The translations under genes and the position numbers were made by a program. A stretch of DNA of 64,000 nt from Circinella umbellata (taxonomy: Eukaryota > Mucoromycota > Mucoromycetes > Mucorales > Lichtheimiaceae): positions 1 through 64,000 of the forward strand of contig JAIWNF010000042.1 in assembly GCA_025093555.1 (NCBI GenBank). The letters are read 5' to 3'. Positions 37,170-49,959 of this stretch are shown piece by piece. The notes under the pieces are model-generated. The model was given only the letters and a program-made list of their open reading frames with translations, was not told where the DNA came from and searched no databases. Each line of letters starts with the position of its first letter. Position 1 is the stretch's first letter.

Positions 37170-37910
37170 GGGACACCAAAAAAGTTAACTTGCTTTGAGG
37201 TTTGACTTTGAGCGGGATATTCGATATTGTACCCTGCAACGGTAGTATATAAGCCACCCGAATCCCCAATATACAATTCGGACTTCGTTGCATGACAACA
37301 AAATTATCGATCTATGTTGGTAACGCATGGTAACGTGACTAAAAGATAAAGTCGATTGTGCTTTATGGTTCAAGAAAATAAAGTATCGAATAAAAAAAAA
37401 TTTAATAGCATCTTCATATAGATATCAAAATTATTTTAGAATAGTAAATTCGAGATTTGATAAGTGAACCTTTATGTATTCCTATATAGTATGATCTGTT
37501 AGAATTAGGTTACATATTAGAAGTAAACAAAGGACAAGAGGATATTCATTCGATTTAGTTGAAAAAAGGAAAAGAAATAAAATAAAGAAAATAGGATATA
37601 AATAGTAATGTCCTATGTGAATTATGCATTTGCCATTGTTCTATCAGACCAATCATTTTCTACTAAGATATATATAAAATATCAATAACTCATCTCCTAG
37701 AAACGAACTATATATAGTAAACAATCTCTCATTATCAATTGTTCCTCTTTGAAAGGGGAAAATGCCTCATTATAAGCACCTTGATGATACTTTTCAAACT
37801 GTTATAGGTAGTTATTATTTTTTAAAACACCGCATAAAGAAGTTGTAAACTGCTCTTTTTTTTTTTCTTTTTTAGTATTTTTTTTTTTTCCTATTGCGAG
37901 ACTGTAAATC
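37170..37910. other. Divergent region uL10m/SERF-like
   Basis: 740 bp between two divergent genes, A/T-rich, probably a shared promoter. It contains no gene I can support. T-runs precede the SERF start. Confidence 0.5.
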
Positions 37911-38305
37911 ATGACCCGTAAGTAATGATTGAAGAGAAAGAATTAAAACAAGGTTTTTTTTAACAACAGCAAGCAAATAACTGATATATTATTAAACAGG
38001 TGGAAATCAACGTGAACTTGCTCGTGCCAAGAACCAGAAAAAACAACAAAAACAAGGCAAGGGTAAACAAGATCTTAAAGGCATGACTGTTACTCAAAAG
38101 AAAGAAAGGTAACTTAACTCATTGAACCATAATAAATAATATTTTTAGATTAATTAAACATTGTTGATACTAATTAAAAGAGGAAAATAACGAAACAAAA
38201 AAAAAACAAAAATATTTTAACCTTCATTCTAGTGATGCTGCCATTATGCGTGCCAAACAAGAAGCTGCGGTAGCTAAAAAAGAACAAGAATCTGGAAAAA
38301 AATAA
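37911..38305 (+). CDS. SERF/4F5-like small basic protein
   Basis: Three exons give 62 aa: 37911-37917, 38000-38108, 38233-38305. The sequence begins MTRGNQRELARAKNQKKQ, the hallmark of the SERF (4F5) family, then a Lys/Gln-rich stretch KQGKGKQDLKGMTVTQKKER and a C-terminal MRAKQEAAVAKKEQ helix. SERF proteins are small, disordered, highly charged and in animals modify amyloid aggregation; the fungal role is less clear. The first exon carries only 7 nt (ATGACCC), so the gene is easily missed by frame-based gene finders. Confidence 0.88.
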
Positions 38306-38920
38306 CACTTTTTTGTAGACCTTAAAAAAAATTATAAATGTATTGTGTGTTCAATATTTGGATAAAGAAGAAAGAAAAAGAGGGTATTTGTAAACAAGGT
38401 CATCTAATAGTTTTCTAGCTCTCTCACTCACTCACTCACTCTCTCACTCTCCTTCATCCCCTATCATTTCCTTCCTTCTTCCTTTTTTTGGTCATTTTTC
38501 TTTTCTTTATTCATGTCGACATACGATTAACCACTCAAATTATATCATTATCATCATTATTGTTAACAACATATTATATATTATATTATATATATATATA
38601 TATAACTTACTCATACTCAAAATCTATATATGCTTTTTACTAATCTTTTATTTTTTTTATATTGTTTGTATACGGTTAAAAATCCTTTAAATCCGTGGTG
38701 ATGTTTATTTTTATCTTTTTGGTTATTATTAATAATTGATTAATTATATGTAGAATTTATGCATGAAATTAAATCTGGTGGGTTTGTGGAAATTATCAAC
38801 AAAATGAATGGTTTGTTTTTCTTTCTCTTTAATGTTTTAATTAGAATAAGCTAGTTGATTTTTTAAATGAATAATAAATCATCATAATAAAATAAATTTA
38901 TTTCTTTTAAACCATGATCT
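38306..38920. other. Convergent 3' region SERF/PX–PB1
   Basis: Holds a tetranucleotide microsatellite at about 38417-38445 (CTCA/TCAC units), a (TA)n run at 38578-38602, and A/T-rich DNA. No gene. Confidence 0.6.
38417..38445 (+). repeat. (CTCA)n microsatellite
   Basis: Repeated CTCTCACTCACTCACTCAC-type units in the SERF 3' flank. Confidence 0.8.
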
Positions 38921-40441
38921 TTACCAAGCTAAACAAGTTAAAGTCACATGCTCTAATCTTCTCCATTTTCCATTCATTGCTACTTCTAAGTCTGCATCTG
39001 AAGCAATTAAAAGCACTATTCCTTGTTCTATCTGATGTTGACTTTTCGATGTGCTATTGTTATCTTCTTCATCTTCTTTCTCTTCGTCTTTCAATTGTTC
39101 TTGTTCTTGTTGTAGAGTATGTGATGGTGATAAAAAATTACTTGCTTTGGAGAAAAATGATAAATATTTTGCTGATGTTAACGTCATGAGAGTATCTTGA
39201 TCCAAACATGGTTCGGAACAATTAAGTGTTAATGTATATAACGCTCCTTGTCGATCCGATCTACCCACATGATGATAAGCAAGTACAGATGATATTGGCA
39301 ATGGATCCAAATTATGTTGTATCAACTCTTGATCAAGTGCACTACGTAGTTCTTCAAGTGTTGATCGACGATGGATTCGAACAGTAATAAATATCTTGGA
39401 GCTCAAAAATAAAAATATTTGAATATCTTCACTGTTCCAACTGTGAACAGTAGAAGTAGGTGACAGTAATGTAGCTGTTTGAGACTTTATATCCACAGAT
39501 ACAGGCGAGGCAATAACCGTTCCATTTTTTTCGTCTTTAATACTTTTTTCTACTTCATCTATTTCTTCATTCATAGTAATAGTAGAAGTATGATTTTTCT
39601 TTTTCTTTTTGTTTTTATTATTATGTCGTAGTGATAATTTTCTTCGTGTCGCTGGTGCTGTTGTTTTTGCATACCGTGGAGTATCATCATCACTATTATC
39701 ATGATGAGAATTAAAATTGGGTTGAATATTTATATTATTATCAACAGTATTGTGACAATGCTTTCTTTGTCGACGCATTTGTCTTATTGAAGGTGGTGTT
39801 GGTGGTAAAGCTTTTGTAAAATGATAATAACGATGAGGTTGATAATTAAAAAATCGTAATACAATAAATGATTGACTCACTTGAAAAGGCATTACAAATA
39901 AACGTGAAAGATATCGTTCTATGTGTTTTTGTTGCCATTTTCGTTTAGCACGTTTGTTGGCTAACCAATATATTTCTTGTGTTGGGTGACGACTTCTTAA
40001 ATTTGGTAATGTTGTTATCTCTGTTGCAATAGAAGAAGAAGATGGTGATGTCACTGCTGCCGAAGTTGATGATGCCGTAGTTGGTAAAGATAATGTAGAT
40101 GATGATACTGTTGTCGTGCCCGTTTTCTCGCATAATTGATTAATATAAGATGGAATTTTTCGTCGATTATTATTATTATTATTACTTCCGCTAGTATTAT
40201 TGTCATTATTGTGTTGATAGTGACTATTGATAAATGCAGTATGTGAACGAGCGATAGTTGCCTTTGTAGCTGTATAATAAGCACTATCTAATTGAGCATC
40301 AAGCTTTAAAAAATCTTCATAACATCGATAAATCCTATAACTGGATTCATTGGTTGGATTTACTAGTAATTGAAACCAAGTTTCCTTGCCTCGGCTCTCG
40401 TATGAATGTATTGTGGCACTTCGAATAAAATGATAACTCAT
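38921..40441 (-). CDS. PX–PB1 scaffold protein (Bem1-like, without SH3 domains)
   Basis: A single open frame gives 506 aa without introns. A PX domain is at the N-terminus: MSYHFIRSATIHS, WFQLLVNPTNESSYRIYRCY, then an insertion rich in Asn/Ser/Thr, and continuing KWQQKHIERYLSRLFVMPF and SQSFIVLRFF. A PB1 domain lies at the C-terminus: IFITVRIHRRSTLEELRSAL and GIVLLIASDADLEVAM. Bem1/Scd2 has SH3–SH3–PX–PB1 and scaffolds Cdc42 with its activator at the growing tip; PB1 partners with the Cdc24 PB1. Here I see no SH3. A phosphoinositide- and PB1-partner-binding role in polarity is inference. A basic KKKKKNH run and a polar linker join the two domains. Confidence 0.75.
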   Translation of the reverse strand: MSYHFIRSATIHSYESRGKETWFQLLVNPTNESSYRIYRCYEDFLKLDAQLDSAYYTATKATIARSHTAFINSHYQHNNDNNTSGSNNNNNNRRKIPSYINQLCEKTGTTTVSSSTLSLPTTASSTSAAVTSPSSSSIATEITTLPNLRSRHPTQEIYWLANKRAKRKWQQKHIERYLSRLFVMPFQVSQSFIVLRFFNYQPHRYYHFTKALPPTPPSIRQMRRQRKHCHNTVDNNINIQPNFNSHHDNSDDDTPRYAKTTAPATRRKLSLRHNNKNKKKKKNHTSTITMNEEIDEVEKSIKDEKNGTVIASPVSVDIKSQTATLLSPTSTVHSWNSEDIQIFLFLSSKIFITVRIHRRSTLEELRSALDQELIQHNLDPLPISSVLAYHHVGRSDRQGALYTLTLNCSEPCLDQDTLMTLTSAKYLSFFSKASNFLSPSHTLQQEQEQLKDEEKEDEEDNNSTSKSQHQIEQGIVLLIASDADLEVAMNGKWRRLEHVTLTCLAW

Positions 40442-41420
40442 TATTTAAAATATAATATAATATCAATGTATTAAAAAAAACAGGATTAAAAGTTAAGTAA
40501 ATAAGAAGCAGAAAAGAAACATGAAAAAAAAAGGATAAAATGAATGAATGTTATATTGTATTTAGTATATATCGTGTGTATATTATAGTCATCCATGTTT
40601 AAAAATAACTTACACTTGACAAAAAAAGAATTTACATTCCAGAGGCAACAAGAAAAAAAAAAGAGGGGTCACATAACCTGAAATACCCTAAAGAAGTGTT
40701 CTTCTCCCTTTGGACTTATAACAAGTACGTACGCGCTTCGTCATGAGAATTCCAAAAAAAAAAAGAGTTTTTGTTTGTATACATTTTGTAATTATTAAGA
40801 AAATGTGTTAGTATCATTTTTTTTCTTTTAGCACTGTGTACAGAAAAAACACTTTTCATCGAATATCAATCATAGATATTCTTATCTTAAATTTATTTTC
40901 TATATGCTCATTCATATTTTGTAGCGTTATTCCATATATTTGAATATTTTATATGTATTCATAAAGGATGATAAAAAAAAATGAAAGGGTTTATATACTT
41001 ACAACAATATGGTTTATGGTCGATATATACAAAAAATCTCTCCTTCAAGGCAAGTTAGTTTTTATATACTATTTATTATCTTTTTTTTTTGCTCTTGGTT
41101 AAACCTCTTGTACACACGGGTTTCACTCTCTAGAATACCACACCTCCTTTTTTAATATTAATCAGTAAAACATATAGTTAAAAACGATGACAGCAACAAT
41201 TCTATATACAATCAACCCCTTTTTCCTCTTCCATCTCCTTGGTTAATTCATCCGTTTCCAACTAATCTACTATAACAGTTATTATAATATTTGCTTATAT
41301 TGATGTTTTTTTATTATATAATATTCTTTTTTTTTCTGGTCTAGCAATAAATTGTTAAATAAAATTATAAACAAATGAAAACTTATTATAAACATATTAC
41401 ATATCACTTCATTAAATAAA
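40442..41420. other. Intergenic region PX–PB1/chorismate synthase
   Basis: About 980 bp, A/T-rich, holding the PX–PB1 promoter (upper end of that gene) and the 3' end of chorismate synthase. No gene. Confidence 0.5.
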
Positions 41421-42906
41421 TTATTGAGAAGCTGGTGGTTTGCCAAGAAGTGAATGATGGATATCAGCAGTTGGAAGACGTGAGAATGCAGCTTTACGGG
41501 CTTCTTGTTGAAGTGCAGCACTATAGTAAAGAAAAAAATTCATATTAGTTTACTTATCTCTGTCTCTTTTTCTATTAAAAATCCAACTCAGTACATGACG
41601 AGACTTACTCCATGATAACAAGGGAAGCCATAGCTTCAACAATAGGAACAGCTCTTGATACAACACATGGATCATGACGACCACGAGCTGCCAAAGTACC
41701 AAATACACCATCGTACGAGGTAGTTTGTTGATCTTGAGAAATAGTAGCTGGGGGCTTGAATGCTACTCGGAAATAGATGTTTTCACCATTGGAGATACCA
41801 CCTTGAACACCACCAGAATAGTTTGTCTTTGTACCGAAACGACCACTTTCCAAACGAATGAAAGGATCATTGTGAATGTGACCAGACATACGAGTACCAC
41901 TGAAACCTGAACCAAATTCAAAACCCTTTGTAGCAGGAATTGATAACATGGCGTGTGCCAATAATGCTTCTAATTTATCAAAACATGGCTCACCAAGACC
42001 GATAGGACAGTTACGGATCACACAGGTGACAGTGCCACCAATTGAATTCTTTTCCTCTGACATCTTTGTAATCAACTAATAGTCACAGTTTTTTTTGTTA
42101 AGTTTAGTCCCATTTGATATATATTAGATACACTTCATTAACTGTATATATGTAATATTTACCTCCTTCATGGCTTCAGAAGTAGTAGTATCGGGGCATC
42201 GAGAAATGTCTTCATCGACAGCTTCACGAGTAATGGTATTTAAAAAGTCATAAAATTCTGGCTTGACAGTTTCGGTATCTTCTAATTCATGGATAAATGG
42301 CATTGCGACCTTACCAACACTTGATACGAATGCAACAACTTCAACCCCATAGGCTTCCTTGAGATATTTTTCTGCGATAGCACCAGCGGCTACACGACCA
42401 ATGGTTTCACGAGCAGAAGCACGACCACCACCAGAAGAAGCTTTGACACCGTACTTTTCAAGGTATGTATAATCGGCATGAGAAGGTCGAGGGTAAACAT
42501 CGGTTTCACTGTAATCGTGTGGACGTTGATCCAAATTAGGTACTTGGAGACCAATGGGTGTGCCGAGTGTAATGCCGTATTCTGTACCAGACATGATTGT
42601 TACTTTATCTTTTTCATTGCGCTGAAATAAGAAAGAGTAATTAAAATGAGATTAGATAGTGAACATAGACACACACACAGATATATATATATATATATAT
42701 AACTTCTGTTTTCTATTGTTACTATTAATATAACTTACAGGTGTTGTCAATTTGCTTTGTCCTGGTCTTCTACGAGATAACTGAGGCTGGATATGTTCTT
42801 CGGTCAATTGCATTCCAGGTGGAACACCGTCAACGATGGCACCAACACCTTTACAATGGGATTCACCATAGGTTGTAACACGGAAAAGTTTACCGAAGCT
42901 GCTCAT
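41421..42906 (-). CDS. ARO2: Chorismate synthase
   Basis: Four exons on the minus strand give 397 aa: 42739-42906, 42163-42621, 41609-42075, 41421-41520. It converts 5-enolpyruvylshikimate-3-phosphate to chorismate, the last common step of the shikimate pathway, with reduced FMN. The signatures are present: [58 protein letters not shown] and [17 protein letters not shown]. Fungal enzymes are usually bifunctional and reduce their own flavin. No transit peptide is seen; the cytosol is expected. Length is close to yeast Aro2 (376 aa). Two introns follow the ends of conserved blocks. Confidence 0.97.
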
Positions 42907-43799
42907 ATTTTTGTTATTATTATAATAAGTTTGAAGAAAGGAAAGCAGGATCTGTCAGAAAATATCTTTACTTTTTCTCCAATCAAAAAAAAAAAAAATA
43001 GAATCCCGATCAGTTCCATTATTATCAATTTGAAAAAAGATCGACAGTCACCTATATACACAACGAGTGAGTCATCTAAACTTTCATGCACAATATATAT
43101 ATATATTCATAACCTTTTTTCTTTTTTATCTATATATAATTTGGTTTAAAAGAACCGAATAAATAATATTTTACAACCTCAATTTTGAATTACTATCAAG
43201 AATATTATAATTAATAGATTTTTTTTTCGTTCTTCGAAACAGGTCAATAATGATTCATTCTATAGTTGTCAAAAACTAATTTCATTGGTTATCGTTATCT
43301 CTAGAGAGAGATTTTTTTTTTCTTAGAACCAGAAAGCGTAAACATTTTAGCACCTGATGAAATTTTATGCAGAAGATAATTTTTAAAACTGATTCCTTAA
43401 AAATGGTTTTTCATGCTGTATATTTGGTTACGTACTGAGCACGACCTAAAATTTTGCCTTTCCCTCACTACATAAAATGACTTTGTTAATGGCTTTGAAA
43501 ACTCATCTATAAATAGTATAAAAAAAGGTAAGTTCATCAAGACTATATGTAGTAATATGTTCATTCGTCTATTTTCTATTTTTTTTTATTTCGTTTATTA
43601 CTGTACATTTAAATATTGATATTTAAAACTATGACTAAATACAAGGTATATGACATTTTTATACAAATATTGTATAACTCTAATAAGGTTTGGAGTTGGG
43701 TATTTCTATGACTAAAATATAAAGGATGTATAATAAAGTGTGATAATGATAATGTAGTCTATATATAAAACAAAAGAGAAAGAAAGAGGATGTTGTAAT
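42907..43799. other. Intergenic region chorismate synthase/transporter
   Basis: Contains the promoter of chorismate synthase and the 3' end of the transporter gene (both on the minus strand). A pyrimidine/A-rich stretch with a poly-A at 42988-43000. No gene seen. Confidence 0.5.
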
Positions 43800-45410
43800 T
43801 TATGCCGTGCTAGTGCTTGCAGTGTTTGCAGCGTCTGCTTGAAATGCTTGAATAAGATCTTGAACAGCAAACCAACTTCCAAACACCAATCCCACAACTC
43901 CATAAAACAAGATAAAAAAATTCCATACAAGTTCATAAATTGGCTTGTTTCGAAAACCAGTCAATCGCCAGTAACAGATAATTGGAAAGATAAATGTTGT
44001 TGTGCAGAACCCAAGAGCACCAAATAACGACATCAAAATGTCAAGGTAAGGTACAACGCACGCGATTATACCACAAAATAGAATAGTAGAGATACGGAAA
44101 CTAGCTCGTAAAGCGAATTCGCCAATACGACCCCAACGTTCTGCTGTAACGTTCATCTTTTCTTCACATTCAAGTGTAAAGGACATTAAAAATATTGGCG
44201 CAGACACCGTAATATTGATAATCATAAGGATGATACATAAGGATTTTGACACGCCATCCGGTATACTATAGTACATGGGGTTGAGAACAGTATCACCGTA
44301 GACATAATATCCAGCGATAGCAACCATAATATAAAGTAATGCACATGTAGCAAGCGCGCCAGACACAGTGTAAGACCAATCTCTAGGTCTCTTCATTGAG
44401 GCTTCAATGTTGGGGTAGAGTACATTAGCACCAAAGCTGAGTGCGATCGTTGACAAGGCAACAGGAAAACCTCCCCAGACAATATTGTCATGTCTAACAG
44501 TGTTCGCAACACGAGGACTATCAATTCCTGCCATCACAACACAGATAATCGTAATAACAATGATAGCAATAGTACCAAAAATACTAGTCCAACCCATGTC
44601 CTTCATGCTCTTGAAAAATATGTAAGGTATAGAAACCAATACACAAAATACAATTACCCATGGAACTTGTCCAATTTCAGCTTTAGTACCACGACATACT
44701 AATAAACAAAAAAAAATTCTTACAGTTAATGTATAAAGTATAAAATATTTGGCTCTGATTATTGTCGTAGAAGAAAGTAGTTACAATACTTACACTCATT
44801 CATACTGGAACCACAAAGAACAAAAATCAAAATAGGAGCGCCAAGAACGATCCACGATTGGAAAAAGAATAAAAGGTAACCACCAATTTTACCGAACGCA
44901 TCTTCCGCAACAGCTGTAAAAGAAGTGAGACGTGATTCTTGATGTCGTGGACTATACAAACATCGGATAAGAATAATGGAACAATACTATAATATATTAT
45001 TATTATTAATGTGCGAGTCGAATCTATGCTCCATATATATATATGATTTGAAGCTACATTTAATTTATCCGGTCTGTACGTATCAACTTTATGCGAAAGA
45101 TAACTTACAGTAGCCATCCACCAAGTAGCAATTATCAGGGCCACTGCACCCCAACCACCACGACTCAAAGCCTGGGGTAATCCTAGCATGCCGATTCCAC
45201 AAATTGCGCAAACAATATTCCAATAGGCATAAAATGAACTGCCAGCATTTGATCTATCGCAATCAATATCAACGTCGGTTCTATTTTTCTCAGGAAGTCC
45301 AGATACTGTAAATCAATAATAAAAAAGAGTATAAATCTTTGTGAGCTTTCGTTCTTCCTTCGATACTCACGAGTATTATAGACTTCTTCCATTACTTGAT
45401 CATACTCCAT
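43800..45410 (-). CDS. AVT-type amino-acid transporter (AAAP family)
   Basis: Four exons on the minus strand give 442 aa: 45371-45410, 45109-45305, 44794-44986, 43800-44698. The order of hydrophobic segments fits about 10-11 transmembrane helices. The first helix has FYAYWNIVCAICGIGMLGLP followed by ALSRGGW, the hallmark of AAAP carriers. Then TSFTAVAEDAFGK, the long loop VCRGTKAEIGQVPWV, VALSTIALSFGANVLYP, and an amphipathic end. Yeast Avt1-type proteins exchange neutral amino acids across the vacuolar membrane with protons. A vacuolar location here is inference. The short first exon and a start codon choice at 45410 leave the N-terminus less sure. Confidence 0.85.
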
Positions 45411-47916
45411 ATTTTTTGTGATTTTTTGATATTGTACCTGTAACAATTGAAGAATCTGCCATAATAAATTCTGGAATGGCTTTACGAAAAATATTAGAAA
45501 TGATGAAAAAAAAAAAAAGAGAAAAAAAGTTATAGGTGAAAGAGAGCAAGCGGGAAATCGTAGGTATTTATAAGTATCAATATTATTTTATTTTTCCTAG
45601 TTGACATCCTTACGTACGTATAATTATATATTAATTCATCATTTTTTTTTTGGCAACACATGTTGACAAGAGGAACTAATAAGAGGAGAGACCTTATTTA
45701 CTAACATGAATGCATGCATAAAAAATAAAACGCCACTATCTAATTCTAATTCAAAAAAAAAAAAGCTATTTATCGACTACAAACGTGTATATGTATATGC
45801 ATGAACAAATAAAAATGCAAGGGTAGCTATCAATGATATTGTAATTCGTACGAGCGTAAAAAGAGTGTATGTTGTTCACTTATCTGTGAATATGCAGTTC
45901 GTGAGGACCTAAAACGTGCATATACACATCGACCACCCTTTTTTTTATTGTAGTAAATCGCAAATTATATAACAGAAAACTTAAATAGTATACATATCCA
46001 TTTATATATAAAGCGACATACTGCATTATTTATTATATACCAAGACAATAATCCTTGTTTTTGTATGCTACTTTTTTCCTTGAATAAATGATTGGATCAT
46101 ACAATAATTTGGAGACTGATGCGCAATAAAAATAGTTTCTGTTTCTTGGTTTTAACTCAATAAGGAGTGAAGTCCGTTCACAAGCTGAAAAGTGAGTGCT
46201 TAGCAAACTAAAAATTAAAAAAAAAGAATATTGTTGCATATGCATGCAGAAACCAAATCAAGATGATAACACATACACTCTGTTGTTTAAGGTACAAATG
46301 TATAAATCACTGATTAAAAAACTTAAGAGTTTGCTTTAAACCAAATTTATATAAGTACTATTCAACAATTAACTATCTAAATATTATATACGTATGTTCG
46401 TTACTGACAAAATAAATTCACCTAAACAGGTATTAACCATATCTGAATATCAATGCTTTCTATTACTTTCCTCGAAAACAATTACGTCATTATTTACGTA
46501 TCACACTGCTGTATTTTTTTTATATGTCTACAAAGTTTCTCCACACAAATCAATATTATTTATACATAACAACAGCTAGCGAAAGAATTATGATTGTTCC
46601 TTATCGTTGAAGTTTAGAACACAAGAACAATTATTACGTATTGTACCAATAAAGAAATTATTAAAGCTAACTTATAAATACAGTGTCATAAGCTCAGACA
46701 TCCTGCAAATTGTCCTTTGTTTTATGTATTTTTGGTAGAAGAAACTATTGACAACATTTGCATTCCCTTGAAATTACTGCCGCTGATAACATTTTAGCAC
46801 TGACTTCTCTTTCGAGTTTCCTTCAATTGCTTATGTAATGAATGACAGATATAAATTTCTATCGAGAAATATGTACAGTGGACCCTCAGTTTTTGCACTT
46901 GCGTCAAATTGACAGCCTCGGGTTCCGAAGCTTTTTGAAGGAAATGCCACCTTAAAAAAACCCACGGGTCTACTGTAACCACTTCTGTGGTCACTTCATC
47001 TAATAATAGCACAAAACTATTGTGTTGCGTATAATATATTATGTTTTTTTTAACAATCATTTCTCACAAGGAAAGCCATATTATTGTATAAAGAGTATAG
47101 TAGGTTTTCATTTTTTTACGCACGTCTTTTTTCATTTACTTGAATTTTCTTGTCTTCTTTCTCTTGAGACTTTCAGTACTTGATCATTTTTTTTTTGAAA
47201 AAGTGCAGTCCACAGCTTTTATGTAGGTAAACTGCAAATTATGAAATTGATCATTTTTTCAACAATGCTTTGATTTTAGTCCTACTAACATTAATGCCAA
47301 AATGCCCCACTTTTTCGCATTCCGAGTTTTTGGTTCTCTTGAAAAATATTGTCTGTGGAAAAGCATGTGTTGAATCTCTGATGATTGGTATTAACAACGC
47401 TACAATATTATATCCTGTCCTATATCATTTTCCACATCTTTATATGGAGATGGGTTGGTTTCAATTAATCATTTGGATACTGTTACGTAGGAAGAAGGAT
47501 CTTCTTTTAAACAATAATTTCCCCGGTTGCTTCTTTATATCAAGCGTTGTCTTTGTTGTGATATATGTTTCCAGGAATTGAACAATTCATTCTCAGAAAA
47601 GTGTGCTTGGTGAGCGTTGTGAACATAATATAAATGATGATCAATACAGTTCTCACGTCCTTTGAAATTACTGTGCTGCCAAAATTTCAAACGAACTCCA
47701 AGAAAAAAAACAGTACGGTTATTAAAAACGTGTGAGTCATGTTAAATGCAAAAGCAGTCTATTTTTCATGCAGAAATTTAACGGGATTTATATTTTTGTT
47801 CCCAAGGTCCAAATCATGTTTTCTTTTATAAATAATAAAGATAAACTAACAATTTTCTCGTTTTTCAAAAAAATTAATCCGTGGATTTTTACTAGCTAAC
47901 GACAACAACTACTATC
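45411..47916. other. Divergent 2.5-kb region transporter/SDR2
   Basis: Contains the small MITE at 46876-46975 and A/T-rich sequence on both sides. The frame at 47270-47581 gives 103 residues rich in hydrophobic amino acids but with no recognised domain. The promoters of both flanking genes are expected here. Confidence 0.5.
46874..46977. mobile_element. 100-bp MITE with pogo/Tc1-like ends
   Basis: Flanked by TA (46874-46875 and 46976-46977). Left end CAGTGGACCCTCAGTTTTTG; right end, in reverse complement, CAGTAGACCCGTGGGTTTTT. CAGT-GACCC ends and TA target sites are typical of pogo/Tigger or Tc1 families. The interior (~60 bp) is not coding. Probably non-autonomous and silent. Confidence 0.65.
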
Positions 47917-49685
47917 ATGACAATTGACAAACAGTACGCTGGAAAGGTAGCCGTTATTACCGGTGGAAGTCGTAATATTGGAAAGGCCATTGCTGTGGAA
48001 TTGGTCAAGAACGGTGCGAAAATTGTTATTGGTGATATTCGTGATGCTGATGGTGATGCAACTGTTCGTGAACTCAACGAGCTTGCTGGGTGAGTGCTTC
48101 TATTTCGGTTGAATCATAGCGGATCAGCCACAATAACGAATGAACTGGAGAAGAAAATATGAAGAGGAAATGAGTATAATACGTACTAAAAAGATTTTGA
48201 TGTAAAGCTAATAAAACTATGCAAACAAAAACTATAGTGGGGAAGAAATTGCTGTCTACATTCATACAGATGTGACAAAATATGCTGATAACTCTGCTCT
48301 CTTTAAACTCGCTGAAACAAAATTTGGAGGTGTTGATGTAAGTACGATATTATTATTATTTGGAGGTTTTTTCTCTCTGCACATCAGTATTGTTATGTTT
48401 TGGAGTGGAATAAAAAGAAAGTACGTAGGAGCCTGTGAAATATCTGATTAATAACATGTGAGCATATATAATATATTCCATTTATAGTATGCCATCTTCA
48501 GTGCAGGAATTGGAACCAATGCAAACACTATGTTTATGCCTTTTGATGGTAAATACTTTGCTTTGATTATATACCTATATTAAATCATTCAATTATAAAA
48601 AAAATTAGAACACATATTAATTTAAAGCAACAATTCTTCATACCTATTTAAAACAATTTATAGACAAATTGGATGAACGTATGTTAGATATCAATACTAC
48701 GGCTGTGATCAAAGGAAATAAGGTTGCTATGCTTCATCTTGCGAAACGAGGCGGTGGTTCCATTATTAATATTGCTTCGGCCGCTGGACTTCGAAGCAGA
48801 CCGTAAGAATAATATAAAGATTTTTCTTCGTGAATTATTAGCAATATCAAGTAAAGCTGTTCAGCATGTTTAATTTACAACGGAAACGTATTTATTTATA
48901 GTGCACTTGGCATTTACTGTGCTTCTAAGTATGGTGTCGTTGGTTGGGTAAGATCCTGTGACGTTTACAAAGACGTCTGTAATGTTCGAGTCAACGCTGG
49001 TTAGTTCTTTTACTTATTTGTTTCAATAAAATAATACTATTTTGTATAGATTGTATTAACTCGCTTCTATTATATCCACACTAATATTGATTGCCTATAT
49101 AATAGTGTGTCCTACCTTTATTCGTGAGTTTGTAATTCTAGTCTTCAAGAAAATCATTTCATTTATTACGTAACTAATGGTCAAGGAACGGACTATAATA
49201 ATTTTCTTTATATATCTATAGAAACTGAGCTTGCTGATGATTTAAGTAACGCTACGGACGAAGATCCATTTGCCAATTTAGTTCGAAAAATGGCAAAGGT
49301 TCCAATGGACTATGTAGTTGATACTGTTACAAAGTTTATCCAAGAGGAAGAACGCAACGGTACGAACTCAGAAATTTGATGTTACATGATTTTTGATATA
49401 TTTCTTACATACTTATATTTAAAATTAGCCCAAACGTTGGTTGTTCTTCCGGATGGAATTCACCTTTATGAACCACCAAATCCATATGGTACGTACTGAT
49501 AGTATTGAATTATGTTCTAGTTCATATATATATATATGTATATTATTCTAATGGTCTGTATGTATGTAGGCCACATCGCTGCTCACGATCCTGGTTATGC
49601 TGAAGGCCTGGCAGATTATTCAAAAGAGTCAATTGCTTACTTTAAAAAACGGCTTGCTGAAGCTCGAGAAAGAGAAGGGATCTAA
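47917..49685 (+). CDS. Short-chain dehydrogenase/reductase (SDR2), paralog of SDR1
   Basis: Nine exons give 300 aa: 47917-48089, 48238-48337, 48488-48548, 48664-48802, 48902-48999, 49106-49123, 49222-49359, 49429-49488, 49570-49685. Motifs are VITGGSRNIG, FSAGIGTN (S in place of N in NAG), IINIASAAG, YCASK (catalytic Tyr/Lys) and GVVGWVRS. It lacks the 14-nt exon of SDR1: SDR1's extra intron splits what is one exon here. The 18-nt exon (CPTF/CPTW region) is kept in both. Substrate unknown; the C-terminal block (YFKKRLAEAREREGI) matches SDR1 (YYKRKLGEARKKEGI). The gene is convergent with the peroxisomal lyase. Confidence 0.92.
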
Positions 49686-49959
49686 ATGGAAAATAGCATA
49701 ATTATATAGTGGGAAAAAGGATATCATGACTTAATAGGGAGGTGGTGGGTGATTTACTTATTCCTTCTTATATATTATCATCTAAAAAAAAATTAATGAC
49801 AAACAGTGCAAATAAGTTTAAATCATGAATACGTTTTTTATGCTGGTATAAGAAGTAGTTTGTAACAGGAAAGGTTTTATCCATGAAGTGTTCGTGAATC
49901 ATATACATATAAATATGAGCAATTATACATCTATTTTACTTTGTTTTATCTAGTTTTTT

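Noticed and set aside
38914..39189. Plus-strand frame inside the PX–PB1 gene
   Set aside because: Shadow of the minus-strand gene; hydrophobic low-complexity product.
47270..47581. 103-residue plus-strand frame upstream of SDR2
   Set aside because: Hydrophobic without pattern, starts in a T-rich run, no domain; left as unsupported.
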